DNA from: Anisus vortex
Lineage: Eukaryota; Mollusca; Gastropoda; Planorbidae
DNA length: 64,000 nucleotides
Direction of reading: 5' to 3'
NCBI GenBank assembly: GCA_949126835.1
Contig: OX421495.1
Location: forward strand, 22,788,533-22,852,532
Shown here in pieces: positions 11,013 to 21,739 of the stretch. A program made the translations under genes and the position numbers. The stretch's first letter is position 1; each line of letters opens with the position of its first letter. The notes beneath the pieces are model-generated. The model worked only from the letters and a program-made list of their open reading frames with translations. It was not told the DNA's origin and did not search any database.

Positions 11013-11769
11013 CAAACATTTCAAAGACCTATAAACCCTAAAATATTAGAATCAAATTTGTACCAAAATTAAACAAATAATTGTATTCTAACTTTATATA
11101 TAATGTTAACTCGCTATCTCGTGTAAACCATAACGCTTTTTTATAACACTGTGTTATTTATACAAATTCATATATTATCTTTACAAAAAGGCGTTTCTGA
11201 CTGGCGAGCGACTCGACCTATGGAAGGTTAAGTGACCCACTTCCCGTCACTCTATCGAGTTGAAACATGGCATATAGACGTAAACCCATGGGCAACTGAT
11301 TCTTTAAAATTTACAGCCACAAATCCTCAACCCAGTATAAAAATATATTTTTTTTACACTATATGGTTCGCATTGGCAAATCCCCATTGAACGAACATTC
11401 CCAATATTGTTAAATAATTAAAAATGCAAGCCCTACATCTCTATTAAATTTGCTTTTGGTAATTTCTGTTTTTATTTTTTTAGTTGAAATAGAGCGAAAT
11501 CTTCGTAAGGCTATTACATAACTAAAATGCATATAATCCTTTTTTATGACTATTTAATTTTTTTTTTCATTGAAGTAACTTTCTCAACAGTACAATATAT
11601 TGGCTCAATATTGGTCTTCAACGTTTCCAACATTTAAATCTTGGCAGAATATTAAGCCAATATTGGGACAATATAGCGTTCTGTACCTAAAACTTAAAAA
11701 AATATTGTCTACCCCTTTTTAAGCTTTTATTTTAGAACTCAATTTCGTAAATGTTTAGATATAAAGCAT
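11013..11769. other. AT-rich intergenic with an imperfect hairpin
   Basis: Arms near 11598-11616 (TATATTGGCTCAATATTGG) and 11660-11678 are imperfect inverted repeats, so the stretch about 11591-11690 could fold back. It may be a degraded MITE. Nothing else is visible. Confidence 0.4.
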
Positions 11770-11885
11770 TGCGTGTTGTGCTGGCCACACATCCACTAGT
11801 ATGCCGTGGCCATAGTAAATTGGTGAACGCTCCTGCTTCATCGGCCCTATGATTAATTTGGTCCGACGGGTACTTTACGTTAAGC
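11770..11885 (+). mobile_element. SINE core and tail fragment
   Basis: Contains TGTGCTGGCCACACATCC, TAGTATGCCGTGGCCATAG and a tail TCATCGGCCCTATGA...GGTACTTTA. The tRNA head is absent. Same family as 655-855 in the opposite orientation. This copy shows the 3' tail that others lack. Confidence 0.65.
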
Positions 11886-12897
11886 ATTAAGATTGTTAAA
11901 TTCGCTAATAACGTTTACCATCGGCTGTGCTTTGATTCGTTTATAAAAATTTGTGATGCAGTTTCCTCTTGTGTTTATTACAAGCAGGCCTATATCTATA
12001 TCGTTGAATGAATTCTTAGCATCTTTACCTTAGATAATAAGAGCCGGCGTCCACGTGGGTTGCTTTTTTCCAGGAGCCTTCACATTTATACAAAAACCAT
12101 TATTGCCAAGAAATGATAAATAAATAAATAAGGTTGGGCGGGGGGGGGGGGCGCAAAGGAGCATGCGAGGGAGGGAAATATTTTCTATTGTCTATAGAAA
12201 AGGTGTGAAAAAAAATGATGTCCCTCCCCCCCCCCTTTATAGTCTCTTTTCCCCACTCATCAAGTGTGCGGTCACAGCTGGCGAAAAGCGAAGTGTTCAA
12301 TTTTCAAATAAATTATTAATACATTATTCAAATTTGATTCAGCGTATCTTTTGCTATTATTTCCTACTTTTTCTACCATTTATATCTACATAATTTTGTG
12401 TCTGGTATATTGAAACTATGATCAGTTTACTTTTATATTGCAACTGTAATAGAAACAAGGAAAACATGGGAATACAAGTAAAGAGGCTAAAGTTTCAAGC
12501 AGTCCGGCACAATGCCCAGCCGCCTTCAAATAATGTATGCAAGTAATTTATATAAGCATTTTGTAAGTATTGTGTACGCATGTTTCGATATCATGTAAGT
12601 ATTAAATAAGTATTCCGATTATTCATTAAAAAGAAATAACTATTAAATATTGTTTTCTTGTTTTAAGCAATGTTTTTTTTTTCAGTGGCGTTTTGGGGGC
12701 AAAAACAACGATGGAAGGCCCTTCCACTCTGTCTCCATACTAGACCGATCCCAAGTTGTGTGTTGTTTAGTGTTGTGTGTGTGTATGTGCTAAGTGTATG
12801 TGAGAAAATATGTCTTTCTGTTTGCAAGTAGTTGGGGAGAGGGGGCGAGGTGGTCTTAAAGCGCGTGCAGTCTTCGCCATAATGTATTTCGCCTATA
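11886..12897. other. Intergenic, no gene
   Basis: AT-rich with G and C runs (near 12139-12151 and 12225). A short stretch near 12505-12535 (GGCACAATGCCCAGCCGCC) is probably another SINE scrap. Confidence 0.5.
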
Positions 12898-12901
12898 GAA
12901 A

Positions 12902-14101
12902 TGTAACCCGGTAGTTGTGGATTCGACTCGGTTACACGTGTGGTGGAGGTTTCAACTCACACCCTTGGCTTCGTTGGTCTGGAGGTATCTTTTGAAGTCG
13001 GATGGCAGCCTCTACTGTACTTTTGCAAATTTATATTTGACACCTTTCCTTAGACGTGGCTTCGTAAACGTCTAAGTCTAACAAACAATGTCACGTTCTA
13101 ACCAAACAGTGACCAACGCTGTTGTCTTATGAGAGAAAACTGTATGACTTTATTCAATAGTAGCGGAAAATGGCTAGCAATAATAATACAATGATGAAGG
13201 TAAACTATTAGCAGATGCAGGCAATTCATCAACAAAATGCAAAACTTCGTGATTAAACTGGCATATAAAATGGTGGATCAAACAATCTGAGTAGAACAAT
13301 ATTTACAATAGTTAGATCTGACTTCTAACTAAAATGAAAGTGTGTCTTCTTATGAGACTGGCGCTAGGACTAAATTTACAGCGAACAGTTTCAACTTATA
13401 TAGCGGACATGAAGAGGGGGAGTGTAAACTATACCAATGGTTTGACATCTGGTACTAAATTTTGAGATCAACAGAAGGATCTCCCTGGCCTTAGAAAGTC
13501 GCCCAATTATGGGCCATTTGTAGAAGGCCAGAGCTATGCATAAAAATGTCGATGTCCACCGTTGGCGATCAGAAAAAAATGATATCAACTGGAATTATAT
13601 TTCCTGAAACAGTGACAAGATAAGGTAGGAAATATATGGTCACCCAGGAAGGTGGAAAAGGGGGGGGGGCGAGAGGGCGCGATATTCACGAGACTATGTG
13701 ACCCTTAATTGCAATCTGGACACTGGTCGTTAAATTCGTACGCCATTCAAAGTTGGAGGGAGATGATTCCTATCTTAACAGGTAATGGGGGATAACCACG
13801 TCGCGGGTGGAAAAGGTGACACGGGAAGGTGGGGGGGGGGGGGGGGGGAAGGGCGGTATAGTATCATTTTACTTGGCCGGGAAACCCCGCTATATGGGAA
13901 CAAGGTAATATACTAACATTTACAAACAACATTTATATTTCTAAACTTTCTCTCTCTCTCTCTCTCTCTCTTACGCTTAATCAAAATAATGTACATATAT
14001 TCCTAATCCATACATGGTTGTGATGCTAATACATTTGTTATAAACATTGGCAGTTATAAAATTCGGCCTATGTGACGACCGATTCGTTTCCATTCGTCAC
14101 A
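12902..14101 (-). repeat. 3' LTR (left copy), 1200 bp
   Basis: Starts TGTAACCCGG and ends CGTCACA on the plus strand. By eye I see no substitution against the right copy. The only differences are a G10 run here (13660-13669) against G14, and a G18 run here (13831-13848) against G13, which fully explain 1200 versus 1199 bp. A (CT)n run lies at about 13948-13971. The interior bases next to it read TTGGTGGGGATAT on the minus strand, a weak polypurine tract. Confidence 0.95.
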
Positions 14102-14287
14102 ATATCCCCACCAACAAAAGTTCTTATCTATGATAAGAACTGTTAATAAGCGCTATTACGAGAACAATCGCGAGATTATACACCCCAAAAGTTACAAGTC
14201 TATAACAAAAAAACTAAGAGATAAATTGAGATACTTACAGATTTATGATAATGCCAGAAGATATATACAATAAACCAGGAGGGCTTC

Positions 14288-16627
14288 TTAGTCCTCTCCC
14301 GTTTTGTTTGCAATAGAGTGGCGGTTGAGGAAGTCTGATAGGCAGTTTTCGGGTCCTGGTATGTACGGGGTCAAAGACAGAGACTGTCGCATTAGTCGGC
14401 GGTTAAGATTTTGCCTGAAGCCATGAATGAGAAGGGTCGGTAATCTGTCTGGCCATTTAGCCGATTGGCACACTACACTCAGGATATAAGCGTCCTTATA
14501 CCGCGACCGGGGGAGGGGACCTATTAGGTCTACTGACACCCGTTTAATGGGAATATCCCCCACTGGGATCTCACCTAACGGTACAGGTGGAGTGAGGCGT
14601 TTTTGTGTCATGACTTGGCCCTGGTGGCCCGAAGATACAAATCTTTTGCTGTCACCCGACATACCGGGCCAGTAATAGTCATGTTTCACTTTTTGAACAG
14701 TCGACGTCTGTTCTTGGTGGGCTCCTATATGAAAGTCATGGGCTATGTCTATTACCTGGGGCTTTTCATCTTGATCAGCGCAAGGCTGTCTATAGAGAAG
14801 GTTTGCTTTAAAGAAAACATAAGCTGTTCTAGAATCGCGCAAGCTTGTTTGGTTTTTTTCTCTAACTGAATTTAGGGAAAGGTCTTCCTGCTGAGCTTTA
14901 ATAAAATCTTGGTGAGAGGGCGGAGGCTCTACTGTGGAGTCCACTGTCTCGGGGCGGGCTTGGGTGATAACCGGGGTCAGGATCATAGGGGTCTGTGGGA
15001 TAGCTAGAAAAACGTACTTGCATCCCAAAATAACATCATAAACTAGGTCTTTCATGACCGCTGCATTTATTGTGCCACGCACAAAAGGAGAATTTATGTG
15101 AATACGCGCAATGGGAAGATTCTGGACGGGTGCAGAGAGGGATGGCCCTCGAAGGCTTACAAACTGACCCGTAAGGTCGCCGGGTCGTATCCGCGAAGCG
15201 GAAACAATGGAGTCGTATTGACAACCACTATCAAAGTTACAAGTTGCTGGTTCCCCATTCAGTTCAACTGTGTCTGTTTCTTTGGGGCCATTGTGGCTCC
15301 CAGGGGTAGGCGAGGTTTTCGATTCATCAAACAAAGTCACCTGAGTTTCTAACTCATTAGTGCAAGTAGCTAAGGTTCCCAAATTATAAATGGGTGTCAT
15401 TAGATTTTCCGGCTCCTCAGAGTCGGTTCGGACTACAACGGAGGACACGCGGGCCTGTGTGGGGCGGTCTCTCCTATCACTCGGAAAAGGGTTTGAGTGC
15501 TCTAGGCGATTGCTCCCTCCATTTGTTTGATGGTAGGGGCGTAGCGTTTGCTGATTTTCGTGCTGGGGCGGATAGCGATGTGAGTTTTTCTTATCTATAG
15601 GCCCGTTGGGGCGCCCTGCCTGGGGTTTATCAAGGCGGGGGCGTGGGGGGTGGGTTGTCAGATTTTCCTCTTGGTGAGCTGTGGCGTAGCGATCCGCTAA
15701 CTCTACCAATTTGTTAAAGGTACCCACCTTACGTTCGTCCAGGAACACTTTCATTTTATAAGACATATTATGTCTCAATTGTTCTGTTAGGACTAGCTCG
15801 GCTAGTTCTTGAAATGTTTTTTCATGCGATGCTAGTTCTACCCATTTGATTAAATATGAATTTAGCCTGTCTGCAAACTGAACATACGTCTCTCCTTCTT
15901 TTATTTGTGATTCTCTAAATTTCCTATTGTATGATCTAGCCGTCAATTCGTACTTTATCAGTAGCGCATTTTTCAATGTTTCATAACTGTCTTTGTCATT
16001 AGAAGGAAGTTTGTTGTAAACCTCATAAGCTTGGCCTCTTAGAGACTGAACTAAATGTCTAACCCATAGTTCTTTGTGGACATTATGGTTTACAGCTAAA
16101 TGTTCATACCTATTAAGGTAGACGTCAATGGTCTCTAATGACGGGTCAAAAATGTCAGGTGTGAAAGAGTAGTATTTGGGGGTGAATGAGTCATTTGAGT
16201 GCTCTGTTGAAGTTTGAGAGGAAGGGGAATTCGGAGTGCACATACCGGGGGCCGCTAATTCTGCCTGTCTTAACTGTATTACTTTCTCAGCCTCAATTTG
16301 GGCCAACCTAATTTGCAATTCTTTTTCTGATTCAATTTTTAACTTTTCTTTTTCTGATTCAATTTTTAACTTTTCTTTTTCTGATTCAATTTTTAACTTT
16401 TCTTTTTCTGATTCAATTTTTAACTTTTCTTTTTCTGATTCAATTTTTAACTTTTCTTTTTCTGATTCAATTTTTAACTTTTCATTTTCGGACTCAATTT
16501 TTAACTTTTCTGCCTCCCTAAACTCAGCGACCTGTTGCTTAATATATTCTAACATCTCATTACCAGTGAGGTTAGCGGCCTCAGCTTCTTCTCTAGCAAC
16601 ACGTTTAATGCTTACAATATCGGCCAT
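14288..16627 (-). CDS. Gag-protease-(truncated integrase)-RNase H tail polyprotein
   Basis: An uninterrupted 779-codon ORF. Residues about 40-110 are a Glu/Lys-rich coiled coil of 9-residue repeats (EKLKIESEK). Residues about 150-316 are a SCAN-like Gag core ending DRYATAHQEE. No CCHC zinc knuckle is visible in the Pro/Arg-rich stretch after it. An aspartic protease with CNFDSG (D466) and a later VILG follows. Residues about 600-670 are the integrase zinc-binding region: its two His are present, but the paired Cys are replaced by Gly (SSGHQGQ). The integrase core then starts with VDLIGPLP (first catalytic Asp, about 698) and breaks off near 735, losing the other two acidic residues. The last 40 residues, with YIPGPENCLSDFLNRH, are the RNase H C-terminus. 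The junction is in frame. RT is absent. It probably makes particles but cannot copy or integrate alone. Confidence 0.9.
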   Translation of the reverse strand: MADIVSIKRVAREEAEAANLTGNEMLEYIKQQVAEFREAEKLKIESENEKLKIESEKEKLKIESEKEKLKIESEKEKLKIESEKEKLKIESEKEKLKIESEKELQIRLAQIEAEKVIQLRQAELAAPGMCTPNSPSSQTSTEHSNDSFTPKYYSFTPDIFDPSLETIDVYLNRYEHLAVNHNVHKELWVRHLVQSLRGQAYEVYNKLPSNDKDSYETLKNALLIKYELTARSYNRKFRESQIKEGETYVQFADRLNSYLIKWVELASHEKTFQELAELVLTEQLRHNMSYKMKVFLDERKVGTFNKLVELADRYATAHQEENLTTHPPRPRLDKPQAGRPNGPIDKKNSHRYPPQHENQQTLRPYHQTNGGSNRLEHSNPFPSDRRDRPTQARVSSVVVRTDSEEPENLMTPIYNLGTLATCTNELETQVTLFDESKTSPTPGSHNGPKETDTVELNGEPATCNFDSGCQYDSIVSASRIRPGDLTGQFVSLRGPSLSAPVQNLPIARIHINSPFVRGTINAAVMKDLVYDVILGCKYVFLAIPQTPMILTPVITQARPETVDSTVEPPPSHQDFIKAQQEDLSLNSVREKNQTSLRDSRTAYVFFKANLLYRQPCADQDEKPQVIDIAHDFHIGAHQEQTSTVQKVKHDYYWPGMSGDSKRFVSSGHQGQVMTQKRLTPPVPLGEIPVGDIPIKRVSVDLIGPLPRSRYKDAYILSVVCQSAKWPDRLPTLLIHGFRQNLNRRLMRQSLSLTPYIPGPENCLSDFLNRHSIANKTGED
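16321..16510 (-). repeat. 27-bp in-frame repeat in gag, about 7 copies
   Basis: A 27-bp unit (TCAATTTTTAACTTTTC plus CTTTTTCTGAT on the plus strand) is repeated nearly perfectly and encodes the 9-residue repeat of the N-terminal coiled coil. The last copy, next to the start codon, has diverged slightly. Confidence 0.95.
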
Positions 16628-17152
16628 GATATTCTAACTTCTAAATTATGCTAAATTGCCAATGATATAACAAAAGTAAAAGGATCACTTACCCTTCAGC
16701 CTTCCTAATTTGAATTACAGAAATCCATATCACTAACACACACACACACTTATACACTATTCACTAATGTCACTAGAATGTTAGAATGTTTTTAATTCTG
16801 TCTTGTGGACTTCGGTAACTATTAGCTGTGTTGTCTCACGGCGGCGTTGAAGCTGATCTATGGTGTCAGGTGGATAAACGTGTGGCAAAGGGTTGTCTAC
16901 AGGGTTGTCTGGTTGGCAGTTGACACTCTTCAGGTAACAAGCAATGTTCAATGAAATGTGCAGGGTCGGTCTAGTTGACTTTCTTCAGGAGACAGGCAGT
17001 GTTTTGCGTAGGGGTTGATAAAGGTTGTCACCGGGTTGTCAGGACAGTGGCTTTTCTGTTAGAGGTGAATAAGAGCCCCCAGCAAAAATACAATCAAGCT
17101 GGACCGCTTCAAATAGTGCCCAGATTCGAATCACCGGACGAGACCTCAATTA
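16628..17152 (-). other. 5' leader of the LTR element
   Basis: Untranslated region between the 5' LTR and the gag start codon. It holds a CA repeat near 16737-16750 and, at its LTR end, the primer-binding site. Confidence 0.7.
17131..17148 (-). promoter_or_regulatory. Probable primer-binding site (tRNA-Pro-like)
   Basis: Four bases inside the 5' LTR the plus strand reads TCACCGGACGAGACCTCA. Its last 15 bases match the 3' end of animal tRNA-Pro (CCGGACGAGCCCCCA, from general knowledge) at 13 positions. Similarity continues into a T-loop-like GATTCGAATC just beyond. Position and orientation are right for minus-strand DNA priming. The exact tRNA is uncertain. Confidence 0.45.
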
Positions 17153-18351
17153 TGTAACCCGGTAGTTGTGGATTCGACTCGGTTACACGTGTGGTGGAGG
17201 TTTCAACTCACACCCTTGGCTTCGTTGGTCTGGAGGTATCTTTTGAAGTCGGATGGCAGCCTCTACTGTACTTTTGCAAATTTATATTTGACACCTTTCC
17301 TTAGACGTGGCTTCGTAAACGTCTAAGTCTAACAAACAATGTCACGTTCTAACCAAACAGTGACCAACGCTGTTGTCTTATGAGAGAAAACTGTATGACT
17401 TTATTCAATAGTAGCGGAAAATGGCTAGCAATAATAATACAATGATGAAGGTAAACTATTAGCAGATGCAGGCAATTCATCAACAAAATGCAAAACTTCG
17501 TGATTAAACTGGCATATAAAATGGTGGATCAAACAATCTGAGTAGAACAATATTTACAATAGTTAGATCTGACTTCTAACTAAAATGAAAGTGTGTCTTC
17601 TTATGAGACTGGCGCTAGGACTAAATTTACAGCGAACAGTTTCAACTTATATAGCGGACATGAAGAGGGGGAGTGTAAACTATACCAATGGTTTGACATC
17701 TGGTACTAAATTTTGAGATCAACAGAAGGATCTCCCTGGCCTTAGAAAGTCGCCCAATTATGGGCCATTTGTAGAAGGCCAGAGCTATGCATAAAAATGT
17801 CGATGTCCACCGTTGGCGATCAGAAAAAAATGATATCAACTGGAATTATATTTCCTGAAACAGTGACAAGATAAGGTAGGAAATATATGGTCACCCAGGA
17901 AGGTGGAAAAGGGGGGGGGGGGGGCGAGAGGGCGCGATATTCACGAGACTATGTGACCCTTAATTGCAATCTGGACACTGGTCGTTAAATTCGTACGCCA
18001 TTCAAAGTTGGAGGGAGATGATTCCTATCTTAACAGGTAATGGGGGATAACCACGTCGCGGGTGGAAAAGGTGACACGGGAAGGTGGGGGGGGGGGGGAA
18101 GGGCGGTATAGTATCATTTTACTTGGCCGGGAAACCCCGCTATATGGGAACAAGGTAATATACTAACATTTACAAACAACATTTATATTTCTAAACTTTC
18201 TCTCTCTCTCTCTCTCTCTCTTACGCTTAATCAAAATAATGTACATATATTCCTAATCCATACATGGTTGTGATGCTAATACATTTGTTATAAACATTGG
18301 CAGTTATAAAATTCGGCCTATGTGACGACCGATTCGTTTCCATTCGTCACA
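17153..18351 (-). repeat. 5' LTR (right copy), 1199 bp
   Basis: Matches the left LTR throughout apart from two G-run lengths (G14 at 17911-17924, G13 at 18086-18098). It is the upstream LTR for the minus-strand ORF, so it should hold the element promoter. The short open frame in it recurs identically in the other LTR and is not a gene. Confidence 0.95.
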
Positions 18352-18355
18352 GAAA

Positions 18356-19120
18356 GTATCACATTTCTACTCTTTATTAGAACAATATATAAATAAGTCC
18401 TTTTGTTGTTGTTTTTTACTCGTCTCTAGAGAAACAATTCCTTGAGGAAAAAACAGAAGTTAAAGGCGGGGCGTAGTAGCAAAAAGTATTTAGTTCCAAA
18501 TTGTTGAATTACAAAATTACAAAAATAATAATACGGAGGGGTGGGGGCAGTTTTTGCACCCCTCCCCACACCACGCTCTTGTTGAAATAAAACAAAAATG
18601 GGGGTTTTATAATTTGGTAAGAGACCACACCCTCCTTCACTTATTTGTACTTTTTTTTAATTATTTGGCTCTCATAATGTCAACCGCAATTATTTGCGCG
18701 CGGCCTCCCCCCCCCCCCCCCCCCACTATCCATACCACACCCCTATCTTCATTTTGTTTATAACCCTCGACCTCCGCAATACGTACGCACTGTCGCGTGC
18801 GCTTGCGACAAACGAAGCAAAAAGCACATTGGCGCATGCGCAACGTCGCCCTTTCGAATCGAATGTTTTATTCATCTATCCAGCTTGAGTAGAACAATAT
18901 AATAATGATTAGATTTAAAAAATAAAAACAATAAAAGAAAAATGTAAGAAACAAAAAGAATGTTCACAAAGCCATTCTGAAATAGTATATGGGAAAATGC
19001 CGAGGTCCTCATATTATGCAGCATATAAAGAACAAACTAACCGAGAAAAAAAAACTGTTTCGCGATGATCATTTTAAGGTAAACTTACTCAAAGGAAAGT
19101 ATGCCCGTTGGACCAAATTG
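18356..19120. other. Intergenic; NRF1-like palindrome
   Basis: AT-rich with a long C run near 18708-18723. GCGCATGCGC (18832-18841) sits in a small CpG-rich patch (about 18775-18850). No exon could be argued. Confidence 0.45.
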
Positions 19121-19124
19121 AGCA

Positions 19125-19312
19125 GCGTTCACCAGTTTCTGTGGCCACGGCATACTAGCTTATTGTGTGGTCATCACCATAAACAACCGCTTTTAAGGTC
19201 AGGTAAAAATCAGAGCTGTGTAGACTCAGGGACATCCTCCAGACCCGGGATTCGTACCCAGGACCTTCGGCACGCCAGCCGAGCACACTGCCGCACGGAC
19301 ACCATGGCCCCC
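19125..19312 (-). mobile_element. tRNA-derived SINE, near full length
   Basis: On the minus strand: tRNA-like head with B-box GGTACGAATCCCGG, then GGAGGATGTCCCTGAG, then the core CTAGTATGCCGTGGCCACAG. Same family as 655-855. Confidence 0.8.
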
Positions 19313-19371
19313 AAACTTGCTCAAAAGTACAAAATAATGTATCCTTTTGAGACATAGTCGATCTTTTGCCA

Positions 19372-19570
19372 TCGTTCATTAGTTTCCGTGGCCACGGCAT
19401 ACAAAGGAATTAGGTGGCCAGCACTTTTCCAGGGCTGGGTGGTTTCAGGGACATCCAAACTACGTTGGCTTATGATATACCTGGATACTTTTGAAAAGGC
19501 AATCCAAGCGCGCTACCGGCTTGTCTCTTGTGGATTCCCAGAGGGCGGCACTGGACGAGACGAATGGCAT
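19372..19570 (-). mobile_element. SINE, diverged copy in tandem with the previous one
   Basis: Core GTGCTGGCCACC...TATGCCGTGGCCACGGAAAC and GGATGTCCCTGAAACCACCC are present on the minus strand. The tRNA head is degraded. Confidence 0.65.
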
Positions 19571-20235
19571 ACAATCGTTTATCAGTAAAAAAAAAATGGT
19601 GCCCCAACTACCCTCACTCGCGTTATGGGATAGGTGTAGGTGAAGGTATAGTTTATAAATTGACAGCAAAGAATAAAAGAGAAATGAACTATACTCTTCT
19701 CCTTTTCCCCCCTAGTTCCTTAATGAATGAACCCTACCTCACTTAACGACAAGTCGTAATTTGAATATTCAAACAAAAACCGCGTCTGATGAGAGGTAGG
19801 TTTTAGTTTCTTGTGTTGGTCTCGACCCTGAACGTTGAGTTTTCTCCGTGTAAATAATTGTATAATATTAAAGTTATTTGTAGATACCTGTGAAATAAAT
19901 GAATTGTTTGAACATTCTTGCACTCTGGGTTGACTGTATTGCCTAAATTACCAACATTTGTGTTTCGTCAATATATAACCTCCTCAAGATATTTCGATAA
20001 TTAATGTTGAACGGATACTGTCATATCTCAAGGACCCAATGAGGCGATGAACATATGAATCAATCTAACAGAAGACAACTCTAGATGTCAACGAGTAAAT
20101 TGAAGAAAATATTGAATCGCCTAAATACACCATTACAGGCAATCTACACGGGGACGATAGTACCAAGAAGATTGTGGGGGAAATATTCTATTTAAAGAAA
20201 ACAACAACATTAAAGTCATTTTAAACAAATTTGAT
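19571..20235. other. AT-rich intergenic, no feature seen
   Basis: No repeat unit, TIR or coding signal recognised. Confidence 0.5.
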
Positions 20236-20241
20236 TTAGTT

Positions 20242-20320
20242 CAGGTTTCGGCAAAGTACGGAACGTGTGTCAAGCTTGGCACACGGAGCGATTTTCAGTG
20301 GCTCGCGAAAGATCCCCCCC
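20242..20320. mobile_element. hAT-type MITE fragment (GGTCGGCAACC family)
   Basis: CAGGTTTCGGCAAAGTACGG followed by AGCTTGGCACACGGAGCGAT parallels the left half of the element at 3899. The right half is not recognisable. Confidence 0.5.
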
Positions 20321-21215
20321 CCCAAATAAAGATGTTTGTCAATGCTGGTCAAAACAACGTACGTCAGCAAAATTAATGGCTCCTGCGTGTCAAACATTAT
20401 GATGATCATATGATGATATTTCGTTGGACGTTGAATTTTTAAGTTCAGGAAAGTTTGTGTGTAAAGATCTCATTATTGGACTTGCGATCTGTAATTGAAT
20501 CTATTGTTAAGATACTCAATTGTATAGTTTCTAATCGTTTATTGATTAACAGGCAATTCAATTCTCTTCTACAAGAATATATAACTTCTGTTGCACACAT
20601 TGTTCGTTGGCTTAGAAGATAATAAGTCTTGAATATACTTGTTTCTTGTCCGAAAGCAATAAAGGGCGCCAATTTGCAGGAAAATCTGGACGGAAGCTGC
20701 TCAAGAAAACGTCATCTGCTCTTCTCAAACTTAGCATTTGCTTAACTTTCATCTTCTGGAATAAATTACATGTGTACATATTTTATCCTAAATGAAAGCT
20801 GATCTGAACCTACAAAGAGGTCTCTTACACTTGACCACTCAGAAGTGACTAAATATAGAATATATACCTGACATAGAACAATTATTGAAGTCCATTCAAG
20901 GCCAAGGCTCACATTAATTGTCAAAATTGATACATACTAATTACATTCAAATGACTTTTTATGTTCAACTTCTTCAAGCATAGATATCATTAATTCTAGA
21001 GCACATTTGTTTGTATTATTATTTTTATAAATATAATACAATATATAGTATTGTTTTTGAAATAAACTCCATTAATTGACTTAAGCAATGCAGGAAAAGT
21101 TTATTGATAACTGTGTAACGTAAAATAATTGTATACCATTGATTACATCTAAAAATGAATATCATAATTTTGGATTAGTATAAAGAAATAATAATTAATA
21201 AACCATAGTTGTATT

Positions 21216-21739
21216 CAGGGCCGTATTTAGGATTGTGGGGACCCTGTTCCCAAATCTATGTGGGGACCCCTCGTGTTCTCGACCCTGCCTTCCACATACC
21301 TCAGAAAAGGGCCTTTAATTCATGTTAGATTCTGCAAAATTATAAATTTTATGTTGCACTTAGCTTGGTTGGACTGGAGCGCTTTAAATTGTAGGGTATT
21401 AAATTAATTTTATCTTACATTTTCAACGAAAGAATGGTGGTGTCTTTAAAACCTTTCTTTTTGAGATGTGTGGGGGCCCCTTTTGTGTGGGAGCCCCTGT
21501 NNNNNNNNNNNNNNNNNNNNNNNNNNNNNNNNNNNNNNNNNNNNNNNNNNNNNNNNNNNNNNNNNNNNNNNNNNNNNNNNNNNNNNNNNNNNNNNNNNNN
21601 NNNNNNNNNNNNNNNNNNNNNNNNNNNNNNNNNNNNNNNNNNNNNNNNNNNNNNNNNNNNNNNNNNNNNNNNNNNNNNNNNNNNNNNNNNNNNNNNNNNN
21701 TCCAATGGAACACGTGGAACATGTCTAAATACGCCACTG
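21216..21739. mobile_element. hAT-type MITE with 8-bp target duplication
   Basis: Left end CAGGGCCGTATTTAGG and right end (complement) CAGTGGCGTATTTAGAC form imperfect inverted repeats. The 8-mer GTTGTATT occurs immediately outside both ends (21208-21215, 21740-21747). The interior has GGGGACCC-type subterminal sequence and the assembly gap. The uninterrupted counterpart near 58630-58645 reads TTGTTATATTACAAAAC, which supports the insertion call. Confidence 0.88.
21501..21700. other. Assembly gap, 200 N
   Basis: Exactly 200 N, so probably a gap of unknown true size. Any open frame through it is meaningless. It falls inside a multicopy MITE, which may be why the assembly broke here. Confidence 1.

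Larger units (their letters stand above)
12902..18351 (-). mobile_element. Ty3/gypsy LTR retrotransposon, Gmr1-like, non-autonomous
   Basis: Two 1.2-kb LTRs in direct orientation bound a 3.05-kb interior. The element ends are TG...CA and the flanking tetranucleotide GAAA is duplicated (12898-12901 and 18352-18355; a 5-bp AGAAA reading is also possible). The single ORF on the minus strand encodes Gag, an aspartic protease, part of an integrase and then the tail of RNase H. Integrase ahead of RT/RNase H is the order known for the Gmr1-like group of Ty3/gypsy elements. Most of the integrase core, all of reverse transcriptase and most of RNase H are missing, so mobility would need enzymes in trans. 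The near-identical LTRs show recent insertion. Confidence 0.93.

Noticed and set aside
13391..13588. 65-codon minus-strand frame, identical at 17642-17839
   Set aside because: It lies inside the two LTR copies. Identity reflects LTR duplication, and no family is recognised.
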